A DNA stretch of 64,000 nucleotides. It comes from Leptospira fainei serovar Hurstbridge str. BUT 6. Lineage in GTDB: Bacteria > Spirochaetota > Leptospiria > Leptospirales > Leptospiraceae. The stretch is taken from the NCBI RefSeq assembly GCF_000306235.2, contig NZ_AKWZ02000001.1, positions 124,001-188,000 on the forward strand. The letters run 5' to 3'. Positions within the stretch are counted from its first letter, which is position 1; every line of letters begins with the position of its first letter. A program made the translations under genes and the position numbers. Under the pieces are notes generated by a model. The model was given only the letters and a program-made list of their open reading frames with translations, was not told where the DNA came from and searched no databases. Below, one piece after another: positions 58,008 to 64,000 of this stretch.

Positions 58008-59189
58008 CAATTCGGGAATGCGTTCCGGAGGAATCGGCCTGGAATAATAATATCCTTGTCCGATATCGCAACCGGCATCTTTCATCAATTTCTCGACTTC
58101 GGGAGTTTCTATCCCTTCCGCTACCACAGTCATTCCAAGCTTATGCCCCAGATCGATAGAAGCCTGACAGATAAACAAAGACTCCCTATCTTGCGGAGAA
58201 TCCATTACGAAAGATTTATCGATTTTCAACTCAGTAAACGGGAATCTATGTAATTGTTTTAAGGAAGAATAGCCGGTTCCAAAATCGTCGATGGACAAAC
58301 CGATTCCCCGAATCCTGAGACGAGTTAAGATATCCTGAGTGAATCGAATGTTTTCCAAGAAGCTTGTTTCGGTCACTTCCATTTGAAAGTTACTTTGGGA
58401 TATTCCGCTCTCTTTTACTTTTGAATAAATCCTTTCCGGAAAATCCAACTCAGTCAATGTTACAGGAGAAACGTTAACCGCCATTCGTAGTTCCTTTCCC
58501 ATAGACTTCCATTTGGCGCATTCCGCCAAAGCGACATCTATTATCTTGTCGGTCATTAAGTTTAGTATTTTTGCTTCCTTTTCCATGTTGGGTAGAAAAG
58601 AATCCGGATAGAGTAATCCGTATTCCGGATGACTCCAACGCACGAGCGACTCAAAGCCTTCGACTTTGCCGGTCTTTAGGTCGATTTTAGGTTGATAATG
58701 CAATACAAATTGATCGGACTGTACCGCATGGTAGAGTTCCTCCGAATTAAAGGAATGCCTGGATTTTCCAACGATAGACTTTTTTGAGCGTGGAACTCTA
58801 TCAGATTTCCCGAATAAATCCAGAAGCAAAGATCGCATATCGGCTATGCGAATCGGCTTTTCCATAACCGAATGAATGCGCAATCCGTATTCGCCCGCCA
58901 ACGTTTGAGCGCTATGCAAAGTCCGACGATCCGCTCCGGAAATTAAAACAACATCCGGATCGACTTCTTTTTCAGACAACGCGCGAATCACGTCCACGCC
59001 GTCCATTCCGGGAATCATCAAATCGAGAATAATACAATCAAACGAATCGTCGAGCTTGTTAAGAAAGTCGGGCGCATCATAAGTAAGCGAAACGTTAAAC
59101 CCGCAATCTTCCGCGATTTCGCCCAAAATCTTCGTAATCTCCTCCTCATCATCAAGAATGAGAAGTTTTTTAGCTTTGAGGTTATTCAT
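57990..59189 (-). CDS. Response regulator with EAL (c-di-GMP phosphodiesterase) domain
   Basis: 399 residues. The receiver domain (1-125) has the acidic pair DDEEE, the phosphorylation Asp in IILDLMIPGMDG (about 57) and Lys in VMEKPI. The EAL domain has ESLVRW (the EAL motif), NVSP, EVTETSF, SIDDFGTGYSS, KIDKSFV and AEGIET, so all main catalytic residues appear intact. It should cleave c-di-GMP when phosphorylated by the neighbouring kinase, whose stop overlaps its start. Confidence 0.93.
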   Translation of the reverse strand: MNNLKAKKLLILDDEEEITKILGEIAEDCGFNVSLTYDAPDFLNKLDDSFDCIILDLMIPGMDGVDVIRALSEKEVDPDVVLISGADRRTLHSAQTLAGEYGLRIHSVMEKPIRIADMRSLLLDLFGKSDRVPRSKKSIVGKSRHSFNSEELYHAVQSDQFVLHYQPKIDLKTGKVEGFESLVRWSHPEYGLLYPDSFLPNMEKEAKILNLMTDKIIDVALAECAKWKSMGKELRMAVNVSPVTLTELDFPERIYSKVKESGISQSNFQMEVTETSFLENIRFTQDILTRLRIRGIGLSIDDFGTGYSSLKQLHRFPFTELKIDKSFVMDSPQDRESLFICQASIDLGHKLGMTVVAEGIETPEVEKLMKDAGCDIGQGYYYSRPIPPERIPELLENFG

Positions 59190-61618
59190 GGAAGTATGGC
59201 TCCCTCTCCGGCAGGGATCGAGTGGTCAGGACCAAGTATCGGCAGGAAAATAAGAAAACTCGTTCCGTGTCCGGGAACTGAAATCACTTTAACGAATCCT
59301 TTTGATTGTTTTACGAAACCGTAAACCATCGCCAAGCCTAATCCGGTTCCCTTTCCAGCGCCTTTAGTTGAAAAAAAAGGCTCGAATATCCGGGCCTTTA
59401 TCGTCTCTTCCATACCGACCCCGGAATCCGTTACCGTTACTAAACAGTAATCGGCTTGCTCCAACCCCGATATTCGAATCCCTTCCGATGAGGCATTCTT
59501 TAATAGTCCCGAAGAAATTCGAATCGTTCCTCCTTCCGGCATCGCATCCCTGGCATTGATCGTTAAATTTAAAAGAGCGTTCTCTAATCCGCTTTTTTCG
59601 ATCTCGCAAATCAAAGACTCATTCGAAATTTCTAATTCAACGTTCACTTTATCGGTCTGTATTTTTTCAAGAATCGGTGAAAAATCGCGGAGTAATTGAT
59701 TTACATCGGCGATTTCCGGATTGATAGGTTGCTTTCTAGAAAAGGATAATAGCCTGCGGTTTACTTCCACACCGCGTTGCACGGCATCTTGAGCGGACGT
59801 TACCCGCTTCAGCAAATCCGGCGACTCTTTCAATTTAAGCTCGAGAAGATCAAGATTTGCCAGTATTACGTTTAATAAATTATTAAAATCATGAGCAAGA
59901 CCGCCGGCGAGCTGCCCAACGGCCTCCATTTTTTGGGATTGCATCAACCGCTCCTCGGTTTGCTTCCTTTCAGTCACGTCCCGATGAATGGAAATCCAAT
60001 GGGTATATCGTCCGGTGGAATCGTTGATCGGAAACATATCTAGCTCCGTCCAGAACTCCGTCCCGTCTTTTCGATGATTCAATGTTTCTTCCCGAATCTG
60101 TTTCCATTGAGACATATACTCTTCTATTTTTGCCTGAATTTTTAGGTCAGATTTCGGTCCGCGTAATATTTTGGGAGTCTGACCGACGACCTCTTCCCTA
60201 GTGTAACCGGTAAGTTTTTCGAATGCTTCGTTCACATACACGATTTTAGGTCCTGGATCGGCGATCGGTTCCGACTCGGTGATTAGAAAGATATCCGTGG
60301 ATTTTTCAATAGCAATTTGCAGCAATCTTAGGTTTTCTTCGGAACGCTTTCTTTCCGTAACGTCCTGAACCGTACCGATTATAAAGATGGGCTCTCCCTT
60401 TGAATTTCGTACCAACTCGGCCCTCTCCACTACATAGCGAGTTTCGCCGTCCGGTTTTATTATTCTATGATCGATTTCCGTGATGGTTCCGTATTCAAGT
60501 AATTCTTCCCCGAATTTCCGAACTCTTACGAGATCGTCCGAATGAACGAATGAAAAGAATCCATCGACCGATATCTGAAATTCATTCTTAGAAATTCCGA
60601 ATATAGAATAGACTTCGTCCGACCAAGTGATTTTATTTTCGATTACGTTCCATTCCCAACTTCCAAGATTAGCGATTTTTAAAGCGCTTTTTAGCATATT
60701 TCTGCCGGAGCGAAGTTCATGCTCTACGTTTTTTTTGTAAAGTATGGATCCAAGCATCACGGAAACTAACTCTAAGGATCTCTCGATTTCCCGTTCAAAT
60801 GCATCGCGTTTTTCCGAAAACACATTGATGATTCCGACGGCTTCGTTCGCGAAGATAAGCGGGATCGCGATACCGCTACCGACCTTGCCTTTCAAAGAAA
60901 AATCATTCCCCGCTTCCGCCGAAAGCGAACTCAATTCGCCGTGAAACAAAATTCGTTTGTTTCCGATTGCTTGACCTGAAAAACTCCATTCTGTCGGAAT
61001 TCTAAGTCCTTTCGGGTAAACTAATTTGCCGTAAGCTCCTTTATAAACGAATTCCCCGTCTTCCTTTCTTCCGACGGAAACGCCGTCACATTCCACAAAG
61101 CGACCGATTTTTTCGGCGATAAAGTCCGGGAATTCTTCCGTATCTAACTCTGTGGTCGCTACCTCTATATTTAGCCGGATGATTTCTTTAAGCCTAAGAG
61201 AATCTTCCGCAAAGATATTTCCAAACTCGTTGTTTTTAAGGCAGGCTCGAATTGTTTCGTTCAAAAATAATGAGTTGATATTCGCTTTATCGATGTAATA
61301 GGAAGCGCCCGCCTCGAAAGATCGCAATTTAGCGGCAGAATCGGTCCCTTTATTTATGACGATAAACGAGGTTGCTGCGTTGGATATTTTATGCTCTTCA
61401 AGCAGATTGAGGTTGTTCGGAAAAACGGAGTGATAATCGACGATAAGGAGATCGTAATTTAAAGATTTTATCTGTTCAAGAGCCGATTCGGTTGCGACGG
61501 TTTGAACGTAAAAAGTCTTATCCTGGTCGGCTTTGGACAATAAATCATGAAGTGTGGGAACTCCCGCTTCTTTGTTTTCAATTAATAAAATCAATTTACG
61601 CATCAAACTTAAACTCAT
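59186..61618 (-). CDS. Sensor histidine kinase with pseudo-receiver, GAF and PAS domains
   Basis: 810 residues, no membrane helices. Order: receiver-like domain (about 6-130, DYHSVFP with weak phospho-site), GAF (about 145-300, FVECDGVSVGRKEDG), two PAS domains (about 310-430 and 435-560, with SWEWNVIENKITWSDEVYSIFG and the WISIHRDVTERK tail), HisKA with AHDFNNLL, and HATPase with NLTINARDAMPEGG, DSGVGM and GTGLGL. It probably phosphorylates the REC-EAL protein; 4-base overlap. Start could also be ATG 61603. Confidence 0.9.
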   Translation of the reverse strand: MSLSLMRKLILLIENKEAGVPTLHDLLSKADQDKTFYVQTVATESALEQIKSLNYDLLIVDYHSVFPNNLNLLEEHKISNAATSFIVINKGTDSAAKLRSFEAGASYYIDKANINSLFLNETIRACLKNNEFGNIFAEDSLRLKEIIRLNIEVATTELDTEEFPDFIAEKIGRFVECDGVSVGRKEDGEFVYKGAYGKLVYPKGLRIPTEWSFSGQAIGNKRILFHGELSSLSAEAGNDFSLKGKVGSGIAIPLIFANEAVGIINVFSEKRDAFEREIERSLELVSVMLGSILYKKNVEHELRSGRNMLKSALKIANLGSWEWNVIENKITWSDEVYSIFGISKNEFQISVDGFFSFVHSDDLVRVRKFGEELLEYGTITEIDHRIIKPDGETRYVVERAELVRNSKGEPIFIIGTVQDVTERKRSEENLRLLQIAIEKSTDIFLITESEPIADPGPKIVYVNEAFEKLTGYTREEVVGQTPKILRGPKSDLKIQAKIEEYMSQWKQIREETLNHRKDGTEFWTELDMFPINDSTGRYTHWISIHRDVTERKQTEERLMQSQKMEAVGQLAGGLAHDFNNLLNVILANLDLLELKLKESPDLLKRVTSAQDAVQRGVEVNRRLLSFSRKQPINPEIADVNQLLRDFSPILEKIQTDKVNVELEISNESLICEIEKSGLENALLNLTINARDAMPEGGTIRISSGLLKNASSEGIRISGLEQADYCLVTVTDSGVGMEETIKARIFEPFFSTKGAGKGTGLGLAMVYGFVKQSKGFVKVISVPGHGTSFLIFLPILGPDHSIPAGEGAILP

Positions 61619-62111
61619 ATTTTAGACCGGACTCCAATCATAGAGTAACGCGTCGAACCTGCTATAAATCAGATCCACCGATTTTCGTTCAATCATTTCC
61701 AACTCTCCAATAAATCCGAACAGGTTATCAAAATATTAGGTTCTACGCCTAATGAATAATTCAAAATCGAGGAAAAAATAGCGCCCGAAAGATCGTGCAT
61801 GCTTATTTCTTTAAATCGCGTATTCGACCCTCAATGAAAAACTCATAATCCATGCTCCACTATAGGACGAAAAATATTGAAAAAAACCGAGTTTGAAGTT
61901 AATCCGCATTTTTTCGCGCCGGAAATCCAACTATTATTTTTAGAGTATCACTTCTAATCCGAAAGTATAGCATGAACTTATAAAATACCCTTTCTTCTTT
62001 ACGAAAGATTGATTTATTAGTTCTTTAGAATTAGCGGGAAGATGGTCAGAAAGATATTTCCGGATAAATGATCATTTTGAATGTTATATTGGATATTGCA
62101 CGAACGGACTT
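61619..62111. other. Intergenic region, 493 bases
   Basis: AT-rich, no gene or hairpin that I can support. It must hold the promoter for the kinase gene and the end of the patatin transcript. Confidence 0.5.
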
Positions 62112-64000
62112 CTACTTCGAATAGATCTTATCCTGAATGATTTTAGCCCATTCTTTCGCTTTCAACTGGGAAGACTCGTAACCGAGGTCGTACAATCGCA
62201 AATATTCATTCCAATCGAAAGTCGAGAAATCCCGAGCCGGCAACTCGACGAAAAGGTCGGAAGATTCCTTGGTCTTTTTCAGGGAATTTTGGCTGGAAAT
62301 AAGCATCGAACGCATAAAGATCTCTCCAATATGCGGAAAATCCAATCTTTGCTCCTTAGGCAATAAATTGTTCATAATGAGTGTCCAGGCAGACGGAGCC
62401 GCGCCCGGAAAACGTCCTTCTACCAGCGAACCATAAGCTTGATCTTTTGCCGGTTGCGAGCCCGCTCCCAAATCTACCGATATTAATATGTCCGCTCCTT
62501 TCTCCCTTAGCAGAAGTCCCGGGAGATTATCCCATAAACCTCCATCGACATAGAGCGATCCTTCGTCGTAAAAAGGAGGAAAAATACCCGGAATGGACGT
62601 ACTCGCCCGAATCGCTTTCCATAATTCTCCCTGATCAAATATTTTCGGTTCGGACTTTGTTAAATTACAAGCCACCGCTAAGAAAGGAATCCATAATGTT
62701 TCGATCTTTCTATCGCCGAAAAAATCCTTAACGGCTTTCGAATAGCGCAAGCCGTTTAAAAGTGAAACGAAAGGAATCGTGTAGTCCCTCGTTAACTTAG
62801 AATCAATCCAAACCTTCTTTATTAAACGAAGTATTTCAGGGAAATCATATCCCATGGCGAATAAGCCAGCCATAATCGATCCCGCGCTCGTTCCGCCGAT
62901 AAGATCCACCGGGATTCCTTGATCGCGAATGCTATGCAAAAAACCCAAATGCGCAAAACCTTTCGCCCCACCGCCGGCCAATGCGATTCCGACCGCTTTC
63001 CCTTCCATACGTCTAGCGACTCGATCGAATTCACCTGCTCTATTTTTTCTTACTATATGTCTTTGGCCCGGAAGTTTTTTGAATAAATCCTCCAAAATTC
63101 GCCAACGGGAATAACCATCCTCTACGTAAAAAACCGTTTCACGAAGAGTCTCATGAAGTCCTCCTCCTTGAAGCACTTTCCAGGCATGACAGTCTTCTTC
63201 CAAAATGCTTCCCGGCTCGACCAGGATAAGAATTCTATCCGCTTGCCGGAGACAGGCCTCCACCCAAAGTGAATCTTCGTGTTCGACTTCGAAAAATACC
63301 TTATCATATTCCCGTTCGAGCCCGTTAAACCAGGAGAGAATTTCTGAAATTCCGAAATTCTCTCCGCGATTTCTTTTCGACCTTTGTTGTTGAACGAATC
63401 TTTCGAATTTATCCTTACTCACTGTAAGCGAACTCCCGAAAGGTTTTAAACTTTTGGATAGCTCTTTTGAAAATTCCTTGAGAGGAAAGCCCTTAGTGAG
63501 CGGAACGAGCGCGATCGTATGCACCTTTCGTCCGAGTTTTACCCCTCCTCGATTTTTCTCATTTAGGCGCCGCGCAATCGTTTCCGTTATGTGAAATAAA
63601 CCTTCGGGAGATCGGGATATGAATTTACGAAAGCCGTCCCGAGATATCCGAATAACTTGTCCGGAACGGAGAGCATAGACAGAGGCAGATCTAGGCTCAC
63701 CTGTAAGCAAGGACATCTCTCCGATGATATCCCCTTTTCCAAATTCGCCTTCGCTAATTCTCTTCCCATTCCCGTCTTCCGTAACAAATCGAAAACGTCC
63801 TGAAACAATTATATATAGGGAATTTCCCGGATCACCTTGACGAATCAGCCGTTCGCCGCCGGGGACATACAACCATTCCAAATAGGATTGCAATTTCGAA
63901 ACTTTGTTACGATCGAAATGAAATAGTATTTCGATACTGGAAAGAAAATCCAAAATTTCTTTCTGGTTAGGTCGTACGATCGCTAAGCGAAAGAATCGGC
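62112..64000 (-). CDS. cNMP-binding/patatin-like phospholipase (5' end beyond window)
   Basis: The N-terminal cyclic-nucleotide-binding domain (from the window edge to about residue 140: ERLIRQGDPGNSLYIIVSG, GDIIGEMSLLTGEPRSASV) is followed by a linker and a patatin domain with GGGAKGFAHLGF (oxyanion), GGTSAGSI (catalytic Ser) and DGGLWDNLP (catalytic Asp). The resulting protein is a NTE/RssA-like lipase. The frame is open from a TTG at 63953 to the edge at 64000 with no stop, and the residues there fit, so the true start probably lies further right. It may respond to cAMP. Confidence 0.88.
   Translation of the reverse strand, partial: RFFRLAIVRPNQKEILDFLSSIEILFHFDRNKVSKLQSYLEWLYVPGGERLIRQGDPGNSLYIIVSGRFRFVTEDGNGKRISEGEFGKGDIIGEMSLLTGEPRSASVYALRSGQVIRISRDGFRKFISRSPEGLFHITETIARRLNEKNRGGVKLGRKVHTIALVPLTKGFPLKEFSKELSKSLKPFGSSLTVSKDKFERFVQQQRSKRNRGENFGISEILSWFNGLEREYDKVFFEVEHEDSLWVEACLRQADRILILVEPGSILEEDCHAWKVLQGGGLHETLRETVFYVEDGYSRWRILEDLFKKLPGQRHIVRKNRAGEFDRVARRMEGKAVGIALAGGGAKGFAHLGFLHSIRDQGIPVDLIGGTSAGSIMAGLFAMGYDFPEILRLIKKVWIDSKLTRDYTIPFVSLLNGLRYSKAVKDFFGDRKIETLWIPFLAVACNLTKSEPKIFDQGELWKAIRASTSIPGIFPPFYDEGSLYVDGGLWDNLPGLLLREKGADILISVDLGAGSQPAKDQAYGSLVEGRFPGAAPSAWTLIMNNLLPKEQRLDFPHIGEIFMRSMLISSQNSLKKTKESSDLFVELPARDFSTFDWNEYLRLYDLGYESSQLKAKEWAKIIQDKIYSK

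Overview
The window looks like a chromosomal segment of a Leptospira species (Spirochaetes). The evidence is the pattern of gene families: a complete alternative complex III operon, several Leptospira-style lipoproteins with loose lipoboxes, a 2-Cys peroxiredoxin next to sufB, an MBOAT acyltransferase paired with an SGNH/DUF1574-like partner, large acidic regulatory proteins, and moderate GC. The species assignment is inference from gene content. No phylogeny was computed.

Layout, left to right. 1-2.3 kb: the end of a ZapB-like coiled-coil gene, then infC-rpmI-rplT on the minus strand. 2.3-3.96 kb: an IS1182-like insertion sequence with a frameshifted transposase, terminal inverted repeats and a 4-bp target duplication. 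It sits in a GC-rich hairpin repeat between thrS and infC. 4.1-7.3 kb: thrS (minus) diverging from carA (plus). 7.4-14.8 kb: a four-gene minus-strand operon encoding a very acidic repeat protein, a GAF/degenerate-GGDEF protein, an MBOAT acyltransferase and an SGNH-like membrane protein. 15.0-23.4 kb: the F-type ATP synthase operon (atpZ-atpI-atpBEFHAGDC) preceded by lepB. 23.5-25.9 kb: a citrate-lyase/aldolase-like gene, a TetR regulator and CorA.

26.4-29.6 kb: the most unusual locus, a three-gene cassette. It encodes a RecA/Rad51-like protein with a ruined Walker A motif, a small helical protein, and a family-B DNA polymerase. The polymerase has lost its exonuclease residues and carries altered polymerase motifs B and C. 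This looks like a candidate translesion or repair 'mutasome' analogous in design to ImuA-ImuB-DnaE2, but built on PolB.

29.6-34.0 kb: exported proteins, comprising a zinc phospholipase C/S1-P1-type protein, a periplasmic protein and two paralogous lipoproteins. 34.2-42.1 kb: alternative complex III (actABCDEF) plus a terminal SH3-type lipoprotein and a strong terminator; this complex passes electrons from quinol to cytochrome c and supports the ATP synthase encoded in the same window. 42.4-44.4 kb: an exported endonuclease/exonuclease/phosphatase-family protein and a TetR regulator with a palindromic candidate operator. 44.7-51.0 kb: a minus-strand run prx-sufB-TPR-rlmN-Cys-rich lipoprotein-GT39, headed by a perfect PerR-box-like palindrome. 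51.3-54.8 kb: a proline/glycine-rich membrane-anchored protein, a PaaI-type thioesterase, tRNA-Leu(CAA) and a conserved unknown. 54.9-58.0 kb: a rhodanese, a pentaheme cytochrome and a GT2 glycosyltransferase in one operon. 58.0-61.6 kb: a PAS/GAF histidine kinase and a REC-EAL response regulator. 62.1-64.0 kb: a cNMP-binding patatin phospholipase whose start lies beyond the window.

No CRISPR array, rRNA or prophage was seen. Short dispersed repeats occur in three intergenic regions: a TGTGGGAGCTCCAACA palindrome and a GC-rich hairpin.
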